Of a stretch of DNA of 64,000 bases, positions 35,575-45,411 are shown piece by piece (the stretch's first letter is position 1; each line of letters starts with the position of its first letter). The DNA lies in NCBI GenBank assembly GCA_036927565.1, contig JAYESD010000001.1, forward strand, positions 269,277,560-269,341,559. The letters are read 5' to 3'. Both the position numbers and the translations under genes were made by a program. The notes beneath the pieces were generated by a model, which searched no databases, was not told where the DNA came from, and was given only the letters and a program-made list of their open reading frames with translations. This stretch comes from Tuctoria greenei (taxonomy: Eukaryota > Streptophyta > Magnoliopsida > Poales > Poaceae).

Positions 35575-36520
35575 GTCTATCTCCAACAACAAATCCCAAA
35601 ATTGGAATCACTTTTTAGCATTTGGGCTTCCTAAGCACAGGAAATTGTAGCTCATATCTTTTCCGTCTCCAACAGAGGACCGATTGTGGGATGCTTCAAC
35701 CGTCTCGCGGCAATAGACGGACGAGCGCAAGAACCTGCGGAAGCGAAGAAGCAGTGCATCTACCAGTTCATGGTCCTGCCCGCCTGCTCGGTGCTCAAGC
35801 CGGAAGTGGAGGAGAAGAGCTTGTCCTCCAGCACCCACATCTTCAACGACGCCGTCTTGCCGTGCAGCTCAAGAGCAACCTAATCCAAGAACGTGGGAGC
35901 CCCTGATCTCGCTCCTGTCGTGGCCGCGGCAAACGAAGTGAACACCGACCACACCCATGGAGTGATTGCAGGCTGCAGCAAACAGGGCTTTGGGAAACGC
36001 TGGAGCTGTGGTCCTGGACCTGAGCCTCTTCCTGGAGGCCATCATCCACCAGTTCTTGATACGCTTGCCCACCACCATGGTCGTCCGCGACCGCGCCGTC
36101 TGCAAGATGTGGCACGACCTCACCACTACGGACTCTTTCTCATCCTCTACATCCGCCGCTGGGAGCGTCTCCTGCCGGTTCACTCCGTGAGAGTCGCGAA
36201 CGATGATGATGCGGTAGGAGCAGGAGGAGGGCGTGGGAAGTGACGGTGATGAGGGAGGAAGAGGCGGCGCGGCGAGGCAAGGAGGTAGGAGCGCCAGCCG
36301 GGAAGACCGGGAGAAGAAACGAATGAGTTGGGACTGGGAAGAAGAAAGAGTCAGGCAGTTAGGATGGGAGCTTCTCGGTGCGCGCCTATGTTTGGGATAC
36401 CGAGCTAAGGTATCCTCAGATGGGATTCGTGTATGCACTATCTGTTGGAGAGTTGTTTTTTACTTTTTAATACTAAAAATAGGTTTGGACTCTTGTTTAG
36501 ATAGACTGTTGAAGATAGTC
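35575..36520. mobile_element. PIF/Harbinger-like TIR element with TTA target duplication
   Basis: The ends read GTCTATCTCCAACA (35575) and TGTTGAAGATAGTC (36520), an inverted repeat with two mismatches. TTA flanks both sides (35572-35574, 36521-36523). Removing the element and one TTA restores the copia reading frame. TTA target duplications and CTCCAACA-type ends fit PIF/Harbinger elements. The 946-bp interior has no transposase. It is GC-rich and carries a host-gene-like fragment, so this is a non-autonomous carrier. Confidence 0.8.
36026..36139 (+). pseudogene. F-box-like gene fragment inside the TIR element
   Basis: One frame reads FLIRLPTTMVVRDRAVCKMW followed by HDLTTTDSF. This matches the F-box pattern of plant F-box proteins (I-L-x-R-L-P ... 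V-R-x-R-A-V-C-K-x-W), the part that binds SKP1 in ubiquitin ligases. The surrounding open segments (35686-35883 with KKQCIYQFMVLPACS) look like other captured exon pieces but I cannot name them. It is a fragment, with no full gene. Confidence 0.5.
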
Positions 36521-36523
36521 TTA

Positions 36524-37130
36524 TGAATAGCACTGTAACTAATAAAAACATAGGGTTTAGATCGAAAAGATAATTTATGTTTATTGTATGGACGGAGATG
36601 CGGCTAGCACGCACAACTAAAAATACGAAGCATGGAATAATTAGGGAGTGTGCGAAATAATCGTTCTAGAGGACACAAATTATCAATAATACGAGTAGGA
36701 AGGCGATTTATGAGGTATGTGGTCGTGGTGAAGGCTTCATCCCATTTGAGTGGCATGCCGGCGTGAGCTAGGAGGGCGATACCGGTTTCAACAATATGGC
36801 GGTGTTTAAGTTCAGCCGAACCATTTTGTTGGTAAGTATGGGGACATGACACCCTGTGTGTGATGCCCATTTTAGTGAAAAACTGGTTATGGAGTTTTTG
36901 ATATTCCCCACTCCAATCGGATTGCACACATTTAATTTTCGTGTCAAGGAGGCGTTCGACATGAGCTTGAAAAATTAAAAAAATGTGATGAGTGTCAGTT
37001 CTATCATTCATGAGATAAATCCATGTGAATTTGCTAAAGTCATCAATGAAACTAATATAATATTTGAAGCCACAATAGAAATGAGAGGAGGACCCCAAAC
37101 ATTAGAATAAATGAGTTCGAGTGGTGTTGT
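36524..37130 (-). pseudogene. pol: Copia F integrase core
   Basis: From 37098 downward the frame reads YISFIDDFSKFTWIYLM (first catalytic Asp), IKCVQSDWSGEYQKL (second) and PHTYQQNGSAELKHRHIVE, where the catalytic Glu lies in the AELKHR segment, then PLKWDEAF and YLINRLPTRI. It continues to RIFSCAC at 36604 and KLSFRSKPYVF before the TIR element at TTA. A frame break near 37100 separates it from the zinc-binding part. Confidence 0.85.
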
Positions 37131-37188
37131 GGATCTATGAAATTAAATACTATTGGGTAATTGATGACTTTTTGCTAACTAACACGCA

Positions 37189-37400
37189 TTACAAATTGAG
37201 GAAATAGAAGACTCCTTGGGACAGAAGATTATGAATCCGTAAAAGGGAGCGAACTACTTGGGGAGATGGATGACCAAACCGAGCATGCCATTGATCCGGA
37301 CGCGCAGAATAGCTCACGGACGCCTGCTTGATGTACTTAATATCAGACGGCTTGAGAGGGTAAAAACCGGCTTCACATTTGCCTTCCAAGAGTAGATTTC
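37189..37400 (-). pseudogene. pol: Copia F GAG-pre-integrase domain
   Basis: The sequence LLLEGKCEAGFYPLKP followed by WHARFGHPSPQVVRSLL is the HHCC zinc-binding segment before copia integrases. A stop occurs near 37189 and another break near 37400. Confidence 0.8.
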
Positions 37401-37414
37401 GAGTTACAGATCCT

Positions 37415-38625
37415 TTATGAGATAATATGAAGGATGAAATTCAAAGAATATATTGTTATCACAAGATAATTATGAACTGAAAGAAGATGCTTGGAAATTT
37501 CGGGAACGTGAAGGACATTGTTAAGAGCAAGAGGGTGTGTATTAGTATTGATAGAACATGAACTAGTGTGTTTAATTTGCAAACCTGCACCATTGCCCAC
37601 TTGTACTGTGTCACCACCATGGTATTGATCTCGCACAACTAGGCGATCAAGATCACTCGTGATGTGATCAGTAGTGCCTATGTCGTTGTACCAGTTGGGA
37701 TCAATTTGTAGAAGTTTGTAGATGTCAGAGCCGCCGAAAGAACCTCTTGTTGGTACGATTCATCCATCCGGTGCCAACACTTGATTGTGGTGTAGCCGAT
37801 CTTGCCACAGATCTGCCACTAAGGACGAGGGCCATTGCCGCGATGATCAACCTGCATGAAAGCGCCGCCACGAGAGCGACCACCGCGATCATGGTCACCA
37901 CGACCACGACCGCAACCTTGCGAGGGGCCACCGCAATGCACGTAGTTGGCAGAGGCACCATGGTGATGCTGCAATTTAGCCACGTGTTGAAGTTGACGTG
38001 CCTCGAACGCAACTAGATGCGCGAAAACGTCGTCAATAGAGAGCGGCTCGGTCTTGGTCGTCATGGAGGTGACGAATGGGTCATATTCAGCCGGGAGTCC
38101 AGCGAGTAGATATATGAGGAGATCCTCATCTTATAGAGGAGCGTCAACACTAGCGAGCTCATTAGCAAGCCCTGTGATCTTGCGGAAGAAGTCAGCCGAA
38201 GATTAATCACATTTTTTTTGATATAGCGAGTTCCACACGGATTTGCACCGTGCGCGCCTTCGTTGAAGAGGGAAATTCTTCTGGAGGGAGTCCCAAACCT
38301 CCTTGGAGGATGCCGCATTGACAACATCCTTAAGGACTTTACCAGTCATTGACGAGAGAAGACCACTCAAGAGTTGTTGATATTGATCATACCAATGTTA
38401 ATACGCCAGATTAGGGACTTCAACAGCACCAGCGACCGTCGAATCGACGATCTTCTTTGCAAGTGCGGAATTGGATCCATCAAGGTATCCTAGGAGCTTT
38501 GAGCTCCGTAGGTACGGAAGAAGCTAAACACGCCATAGAAGATAATTAGATTTGTTCAGCCGAATCATGACGACATGATGTATGGGGATCGACGCCATGA
38601 TGGTAGGAGCAATGGCATTCGACAT
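37415..38625 (-). pseudogene. gag: Copia F gag and protease
   Basis: The in-frame ATG at 38625 opens MSNAIAPTIM and leads into IRLNKSNYLLWR, the copia UBN2-type gag start; a stop follows a few codons later. LLAGLPAEYDPFVTS appears near 38080. A Gly/Arg-rich segment (37850-37930) precedes a decayed zinc knuckle, QICGKIGYTTIKCW near 37775-37810, in which the first Cys and the His are replaced by Trp and Tyr. Protease remains (LALNNVLHVPEISKHLLSV) lie at 37636-37415. Confidence 0.75.
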
Positions 38626-38688
38626 AGGTGGAGGAAGGGGAGGAGGAGGAATAATGTGTGGTGGCTGATGGGATCAGGAAATTTTTCT

Positions 38689-38702
38689 TGGCTCTGTTAC
38701 CA
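38689..38702 (-). other. Primer-binding site of copia F
   Basis: The minus strand reads TGGTAACAGAGCCA right after the LTR, a one-base variant of the initiator Met tRNA complement. Confidence 0.75.
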
Positions 38703-38896
38703 TGTTAGTTGGCGCAAGGCGATCCCCTCTTGGGGATGGACTCATGTATTTATAGTGGTGTATAGCAGGTTACATGCATGAAAGACAATATCACTTGCCA
38801 AGAATAGAGGGGCAAGCAATATCACATGCCAAGAATAAAAGAGACGCAGCCCTAGAATCAAGCATTCCTAATATACATGATTTTCTATCTTTAACA
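38703..38896 (-). repeat. 5' LTR of copia element F
   Basis: This short 194-bp LTR reads TGTTAAAGATAG...CCAACTAACA on the minus strand. A TATA box (CTATAAATA) is at 38747-38755. The repeat AATATCAC(T/A)(T/T)GCCAAGAATA occurs twice (38789, 38818). The partner LTR is not in the window. The target duplication should be GTATG at 38897. Confidence 0.8.
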
Positions 38897-39484
38897 GTAT
38901 GGACCGAGGCACCGGGCGGCTCTACCTAGGTACCGCCTCTATTCAAAAATATTTGTCATTAGAACAAAAACTTAGTTTATTTTTCAACTAAATTCTTGTC
39001 CTAATGACAAATATTTTGGGATGGAGGGATTAGATACTCCTACGGTAGTCATGTTCCGACACTGACCATGGCGTCCGTCCCCCAGCACCGACCCGTGCTC
39101 TCAGACGCACCCGTCGAAACGGTTCGTTTCGGTCAAACCTGGGACGACACTCGCATGCCGACGAGCGATTACAATTTTTTTTCTTAAAAAAAAAGACCGG
39201 GATTTTTTCTTTTTTTTAAAAAAATAAACCTATTTTCTTTTGTTTGTATAATTTTCCTGTTTTTTGATAATTTTTTGCCAAAAGTCGTTTTTAAAATTTT
39301 TCAAAATATATTTCTTTTTTTGTAATTTTATGTGATTTTAAAACTTTTGTTATGTATTTCTGATTTTTATTTCCCGTTAATCTTTTCTATTTTTAGACAA
39401 ACTAAGAGTAATTTGGTCTATTTAGGAGTGTTTTGGTGTTAAAAAGATTAATTAGCGTCGAAATCCTAATCCAATTGTAAATGA
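38897..39484. other. Flanking DNA without LTR-element features
   Basis: About 590 bp lie between the copia LTR and the truncated SIRE gag. It contains the Stowaway-like MITE below, a GC-rich piece (39040-39165), then a very AT-rich stretch with A and T runs (39170-39400). I see no gene. The junction at about 39485 is where the SIRE sequence stops abruptly. Confidence 0.5.
38933..39030. mobile_element. Stowaway-like MITE
   Basis: 98 bp fold into one hairpin. CAAAAATATTTGTCATTAG on the left pairs with CTAATGACAAATATTTTGGG on the right, and the right end GGATGGAGGGAT resembles the Stowaway terminus. TA flanks both sides. The left end has decayed (CCGCCTCTATTC). Confidence 0.6.
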
Positions 39485-39491
39485 GCAAGTC

Positions 39492-41206
39492 TCACACTAT
39501 TATAATGGTATTAAGATATTCTTCCTTTTGGAGGATGATCATATCTTTTTGACGATCAACTAGCTCCTCCATATCAACAAGCTTATCCATTAAAAACTTC
39601 ATCTTAGCAGTAGTTTTCTTATCTAAACCACTAAGCAAGTATTCATTTTCATCATAACTATCATCCTCACTAGAATTATCACTATCACTAGCAAAGGAAT
39701 ACGAGGAGGAAGATTTAGTTGTTACCTTTCTTTTACCTTCCTTTGCCATTAGACATGTGTTGTCGTTGTCCTTCCATGCACCCATGGTTGAGAAGAGGGT
39801 GGATTTCTTGGTTGTCTCCTTGATAACTATGGTAGCCATCTCCTCTTCCTCTTCGGATGAAGACTCATCATTGGAGTCCCACTCCTTCCCTAGATGCGTC
39901 TGTCCGAATTGCTTCTTCTTCTTGAACATCTTCTTGGGTTGAGGCTCGTTGTCCTTGGTCTTCCTCTTGTTTTCTTCATGAGGACAATCAACTATGAAAC
40001 GGTTGTATTCTCCACAGTTATAGCAAGCGCGCCTCATTTTTGGTCTTGGTTTGTATCTATGTCTTCCTTCATTTGGTCTACCACCTTGTCTTCTTCTCAT
40101 CATTTTCTTGAATTTCTTCATGAATAGGATCATATCTTATTCATCTATATCACTGCTTTCATCGTCACTGACGTCTTCTTCTCGAGCTTCTCGAGCTTCT
40201 TTTGAAATAGGTTTACAGGTGGACTTCAAAGCAACTCCTTTCTTCTTTGCCGAGGTAAGGTCGACAATCTCTTTGACGTGCTTTGCTTGTTTCTCCATCA
40301 TCTCAAAATTGATAATCTTTCCAAGAAGTTCATTCGGGGTCATTTTCCGATACCCGGGGCTTTTTCTAATCATCGAGCATAGGGTTACATTGTGAGGCAT
40401 GAAAGCTCTAAGAATTAGCTTTACGACCTCGTGATCATTCCACTTATTTCTTCCATATGCTCGAACTTTGTTGATGTGATTCTTCAATCGATTGTACATA
40501 TCTTATGGTGACTCATCTTCTTTTATAGCGAATCTTCCCAATTCGCCTTCAATCATTTCAATCCTGGCTTCTCGCACATGACGATCACCTTCATGTGTGG
40601 TTTGTAAAGTGTCCCATATCTCCTTTGTAATTTCGAGTCTATCCACCTTGGTTAACTCGTCTCGGCTCAATGACTATGTTATGACAGTTGCAGCTTGAGC
40701 GTTTCGATGAATAGCGTGTTCTTGGCCTGGTGTGAGCTCTTCATCGTCATTCGGAATATCTATCCATGTACACACTATATGCCACAAGCTGGGTTTAAGT
40801 GATATGAGATGCATTTTCATATTTTGTCTCCACATAGAGTAGTCATTGCCATCGAAGAAAGGTGCTTTCCCTTTGATAAGTAATGATTATTGTTTGAATT
40901 TAACCGATCATAGTTAAAAAGATATTGGGAGTAGTCGGTGTTACTACTCCCCTTCTTCTTCTTTTCATCATTGATCTTTATCTTCCCTTTTGGAGATAGT
41001 GACTTCTTCCTTAGGAGTGCCTTTAGTTCTAGCATCTCCTCATCTTCATCCTTGCAGTCTTGGATGGTGTCGAGGAGCTTCTCCAACTTCTGAGTCTTTT
41101 CATCGTCACCCTTCTCTTGGTTGAAGTTCTTGTGTACATCCTTAATATCTGAAATCTTCTCTTCGAGCGGTGAGTCTCTTTTGAAAAGTCCTTGCTCTGA
41201 TACCAA
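39492..41206 (-). pseudogene. gag: gag of the SIRE-type copia element
   Basis: An acidic and Lys-rich N-terminal segment (41206-40817, TIQDCKDEDEEMLELKALL) precedes a UBN2-type capsid part with EVVKLILRAFMPHNVTLCSM and MTPNELLGKIINFE (40499-40137). The zinc knuckle CYNCGEYNRFIVDC near 40020 has Arg in place of the usual His. A Ser/Glu-rich tail (SDNSSEDDSYDENEYLL) and a heptad-like end follow. Frame breaks near 40817, 40500 and 40135 split it. It is truncated before protease. Confidence 0.8.
41194..41205 (-). other. Primer-binding site of the SIRE-type element
   Basis: The minus strand reads TGGTATCAGAGC, a perfect initiator Met tRNA complement, three bases after the LTR. Confidence 0.88.
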
Positions 41207-41208
41207 TT

Positions 41209-42677
41209 TGAATGTAGCCTAGAGGGGGGTGAATAGGCTTTTTGAACTTTCATCTGATCCTAAATCACTTAACAACTTGATAAAATACAGAAAAATTGGA
41301 CTAGTCCGGTATGGTGCGGACTAGTCTGGTGTGTGCGGACTAGAACGATCAAGTTTGATCGCAGAATTCACGTCAAGTACTCTATGCAGCGGAAAGTAAG
41401 TTGTAATTTGGATGTATCACGACAATGAAACTATGTATGGCACAAGTTAACTTTGATTTCAATATTTTAACGTAAGTTATACATGATTGAGTAAACCCTA
41501 GAATATGATAAACAATAAGAACAAAAGTAAGCAACACAAGATTTTATCCCGTGGTTCGATTCCCACGAAGGAAACCTACATCCACGTTGAGGATTCCACG
41601 GAGGACCGGGTCTTCACCAACCCTACCCTCGTCGAATCGCCACAGAGGTCGATTCTATTCCACTAACCACAAAGGGGCAAATAACCGTGTTCAAGGGGCC
41701 TTCTCACAAATTGAGGGCTCCCCAAGATTTACAATGATGAACACCACCAACACACTCGAAAGATGTACAATAAAGAACAAGAGTGTGCGAGAGAATCAAA
41801 ATCAAAAGCTCAAGACGTGTAGAACGAGTCTCTCCTTTGATCAATTGCTAATCCTCAAAGATTTTATCTTTCTAGGGTTAGATTGTGTGGAGAGTCGTGT
41901 ATTTTGGGCTCTTGGGAGGTGTGACAACGCATGGGGTCGAGAGATTTGGTTGTAGGGACGTACACTTATATTTATACTAGGGTTTCCAAAAGTTACTGTT
42001 AGGGTTTGCGATGTCCGGACTAGTTCGTGGTGGACTACGGACTAGTCCGGTGTGCGGCGTGTGGGAAACCCTAAGTGTTTTGATATATCGGACTTGTCCA
42101 GAAATGAGCGGACTAGTCCGATTAGGTCTCTAAAAATGTTCGAACTAGTCCGACACATATTAGACTAGTCCGGTGTGGTGAACCTCATGTAGAATCGAGG
42201 ACAAGTCCGCACTTGGAGGACTTGTCCGATTTTAGTAAGAGAGTTTTCGTATTAGTCCTTGGTGATATCGGACTTGTCTGTTTCTGTGTAAAGTGTGAGG
42301 TCCCGAGGACAAGTCTGCACTGGGGCGGGCTTGTCCGTTTTTGTCCGCACTAGTGGGACTTGTCCGATCTTAGTCAGAGAGATATTGGACTAGTCCGGTG
42401 AATATCAGACTAGTCCAGATTTGTGAAATTTTGTGCAGTGAGGGTGATTTCTTTTGCTTGAGCTCTTGGGGCATGTTTCTCCAACACACTCCATACAGAA
42501 CAAAGTATTTTGTTCAGTTATTGAGCTCTTTCCATATAGATTCCTCATTCTCCTTTCTTTTTGCGCTTTCTTCATAATTTCATTAAAACATGCGCTCATG
42601 TCAACAATTTTACTAGGATCTCATTTGTTTGTCATAAATTAACCAAAACCCACAAGGGATGCCTAGATGCACTTTCA
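41209..42677 (-). repeat. 5' LTR of the SIRE-type element
   Basis: This 1469-bp LTR reads TGAAAGTGCATCTAGGC...GCTACATTCA on the minus strand, a familiar start and end for SIRE/Maximus LTRs of grasses. It contains palindromes at 41298-41343 and a dense array at 42014-42417. Confidence 0.85.
42014..42417. repeat. Palindrome array in the SIRE-type LTR
   Basis: About 15 copies of CGGACTAGTCCG, CGGACTTGTCCG or CGGACAAGTCCG variants occur in 400 bp of U3. It includes TTAGTCAGAGAGATAT before a copy, nearly the same phrase as in the Tekay arrays, in the same orientation relative to the element. Confidence 0.87.
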
Positions 42678-43674
42678 GTGCGCCTTCAGAGCGCCGTTGC
42701 ACCCGCTCTTGGTACCACTCGACGTACCTTTCGATCTCCCGGCAGTCATCTGCGGTGTGGTCACAAGTCTTGTGCAGTGGGCAGGGTCGTACGTCATAGC
42801 CAACTGCAGGTGGCTGGCGCGGGCGCTTGTAGGGGTGTGGGGGTTTGGAACAACCAGTCGTAGCTGATGCGGCAACGAGTGCCCCCTGCAGCGGCTTGTT
42901 CTGACCGGCACCCCGGTTCTTGTTCTTCTTTTTGCTATTACCGTGGTTAGTGGCATCCTCGCCGGTCTGGCTGGCTTTACCCGCCTCGGAGGCAGGCTGT
43001 GAGTGCCAGCTGCGACCCTCTGCAGCCCTGACACACCGGTCAGCGATGGAGAAGATTTCCGAGACATCTTGCACGTTGTGCGTGGATAGCTTTTCGAGCA
43101 TCTTCCTATCCCGCACACCCTGTCAGAATGCAACTATGATAGAAGCGTTCGAGATGTTGGGGATGGAGTTGCGTATCCGGGAGAACCGTTGGATGAACAA
43201 TCGCAACATCTCCTTGGGTTACTGGCGCACGACGTGGAGGTCGAGCTCGATGCCAGGACACGTGTAGGAGCTGCCAAAGTTCGCCATGAACTGCTAGAAG
43301 AGCTCTTCCCAAGAGGTTATGGAACCCTCAGAAATGTTCATGAGCCATGACCGGGTTGAGCCGGTCAGGGCAACATGGAAGTAGTTCGCCAGGATGATCT
43401 CATATGCCCCTGCAGCTAGGAGCGTCGTGGTGTAGATATGGAGGAACTCAACGGGGTTGACGCTCCTGTCGAACTTCTCTAGCAGGTGTGGCTGGAACTT
43501 GCGCGGCTATGTCGTCATCCGAAGCTACGGGGCCAAGGTCGTGCACCCTCCGGTGGCCTTCATCGCGGAGGTGTACGCTGCAGCGTATCTTGGGGATGTC
43601 TATGACACGCTGTACAACGAGCGCGACGTTGCAGCCTGCACGATGTACAGATGCTGTAGAGCTTGCTTTGTAGC
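42678..43674 (-). pseudogene. gag: gag of Tat element J, C-terminal part
   Basis: From 43674 downward the homology runs TTLAP, PRKFQPHLLEKFD, NPVEFLHIY, then SWLMNISEGSITSW (capsid), KMLEKLSTHNVQDVSEIFS, a Lys-rich linker, and the zinc-knuckle variant CPLHKTCDHTADDC (CX2HX4HX4C) near 42760. Several frameshifts and stops break it (43267, 43116). It joins the N-terminal part at 57204 across element G. It stops at the SIRE-type LTR. Confidence 0.82.
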
Positions 43675-44872
43675 TGTCGAAGGTCGTAAATGACACTTCC
43701 CCAGGACCTGCTTAGAGAGCATCCCGTGGAGGTTCTTTAGATTCACGAGGGCTAGTCCCAGGAGATTGAGCGCAGCGAGATGGTGAACACAGAGAGTTTA
43801 CGTGGTTCGGGCCACCGGAGCGTAACACCCTACGTCCACGGGAATGTTTGTGTATTGCCTTGCTTGAGCGTGTGTGAGTTTGATCGATCCCCTGTGAAGG
43901 TCGCCTGTCGAGTACTTTTATAGTCCAAGGACTCTGTATTCACAAGGTGGGCCCCGAGGCTCGACAGGTGGCCCGGGGAGAGCCAAATCCTATACAAGAT
44001 CTATGATTAAATGCTATCTACTTCCCTTTGTCAGGGGCTTCAATGTGTCGTCCCGCCTCGTCGTGCGCCAGGGCTACACATAGTTGTTGATGATGGCAGG
44101 GCATGTCCCGCTGTCTTGTCCCCGCGGCTCACTCGTCCGTCTTGCGCAGTGGGTCTGTACCGGCTACTTGGACAAGATAGGACACTGGAGCCTTGACTTT
44201 CGCATGCGCGACTCCGCTTTGCCTGGGGAAGGCGCGCGTACTTAATGCCTGTCTGAGTAGCGCACCCTTTCCTTTACTGCGGCCTCCTACCGCATTGAGT
44301 TGGTCCTCCGCCACGTGGTCGCACCGGAGCCTGCCCCTGCGGGGAGTTGAGCACCCGGCTGTACAGGCCACGTGGCGCCTCCGGAGCCCACCTCCACGGA
44401 AGGGCAGAGGCTCAGCCCTGCGGGCCATGTGGTAGTTCAGGAGCCCTTCCCTGCGGGGAGACGGGCCTGGTCCCGAGGGTTCCAATGGCTACGTGGCAGC
44501 CCCGGAGCCCGCCTCGGCGGGGAGGCGAGAGTCCGGTTTTGCCGGCCACATGGCAGCCCCGAAGCCTTCCTCGGCGAGGAGGCGAGGGTCCGGTCCTGCC
44601 GGCCATGTGACAACCCTGGAGCCTGCCTCGGCGGGAAGGCGAGGGTCCGGTCCAGCCGGCCACGTGGCAGCCCCGGAGCCTGCCTGGGCAGGGAGGCGAG
44701 GGTCCGGTCCTGCCGGCCACGTGGCAGCCCGGGAGCCCGCTCCGGCGGGAAGGTAGGATCTGGTCCTTCCCTTCACGACGTGGCAGCCTCGAACTCTGCC
44801 TCCAAGTAGAGGCCGAGTCCTTAGCCGTTTTCTCCTTGTGTGCGGGGGTACTCGGTCTGCGGGGTACTGACA
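43675..44872 (-). repeat. 3' LTR of element G
   Basis: This 1198-bp LTR reads TGTCAGTACC...CCTTCGACA on the minus strand. It contains 4.5 tandem copies of a 57-bp GC-rich unit (44495-44760). A TATA box (CTATAAAAG on minus) lies at 43915-43923. Confidence 0.93.
44495..44760. repeat. 57-bp tandem repeat in the G LTR
   Basis: Units begin at 44495, 44552, 44609, 44666 and 44723 (partial), each GGCAGCCCCGGAGCC... and ending GCCGGCCACGT. Unit junctions create the G-box CCACGTGGC. 57 is divisible by 3, which keeps several frames open on both strands. The same number of units is present at 56822-57090. Confidence 0.9.
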
Positions 44873-45411
44873 GTGGCCCCCGAGCCCACCTCGGGAGAGT
44901 CGTCGATACCGCAGGTAGGGTCTTCTTCCTTATCTTCCTGCGCAACTCTTTTGATTCCAATTCGGGGCAGTTCCCTGGGTGGCACGTCCCTGTCATCATG
45001 GCGACGCGTCTCCCTCTTGTAAGCGGAGGCGCAGGACGTGCACCGCGCGACATGAATTCTGCTTTCAATCGTGCTTTAACTGCGGTGGTTCCCAAGGTGG
45101 CTCCTGCACTTCTGCTGCTTTTGCCTTTTTAGAAACCGCCGAGTTACCTCCCGCATAGTTGGCCACCCGGCTCGTCTTCTTTGTCGAGCGACTCGAGCCC
45201 TCATGTCATTGCCTATGCGGGTCTGTTGCTCTTCTACCGAGGTTGTGGCGATTCACATGCCGCGTCTGTTGGCTTGCAGAGGTGAATAAAAAGAGACCTT
45301 TCCCCCAAAGGGTCCTTTCTTTCGCTTCTTCATCCTTGCGCTCGTGCCCCAAGCCCAGTTCTTGCGCTCTAGCTCCCGATCTTCCCTTTCAAAGCCTCCT
45401 CCTTCAACCTC
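44873..45411 (+). other. Polypurine tract (minus) and leader of the opposite-strand gene in G
   Basis: The first bases, GTGGCCCCCGAGCCCACC, are the reverse of a purine tract next to the 3' LTR. The rest has no clear gene and corresponds to the leader at 171-688 in A. Confidence 0.4.

Larger units (their letters stand above)
39485..42677 (-). mobile_element. Truncated SIRE/Maximus-type copia element
   Basis: 5' LTR, Met primer-binding site and gag are present on the minus strand. Pol and the 3' LTR are missing, and the sequence stops near 39485 next to unrelated DNA. On the other side, its LTR end abuts the gag of Tat element J, so it inserted into J. The J continuation that should lie beyond its 3' LTR is also gone, so one deletion removed both. 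Confidence 0.8.

Noticed and set aside
35893..36243. Host gene exon on the plus strand
   Set aside because: It lies fully inside the TIR element with frameshifted pieces; only the F-box-like fragment is supportable.
41194..41205. tRNA gene fragments at TGGTATCAGAGC sites
   Set aside because: These are primer-binding sites next to LTRs; no cloverleaf can be formed around them.
43457..43693. Plus-strand open frame of 78 codons that looks protein-like
   Set aside because: The reverse strand is the capsid linker of J gag (TTLAP then PRKFQPHLLEKFD), which aligns with G and H; the plus frame is a shadow.
44372..45095. Several long frames on both strands in the G LTR and just beyond
   Set aside because: They are by-products of the 57-bp GC-rich repeat whose length is divisible by three.
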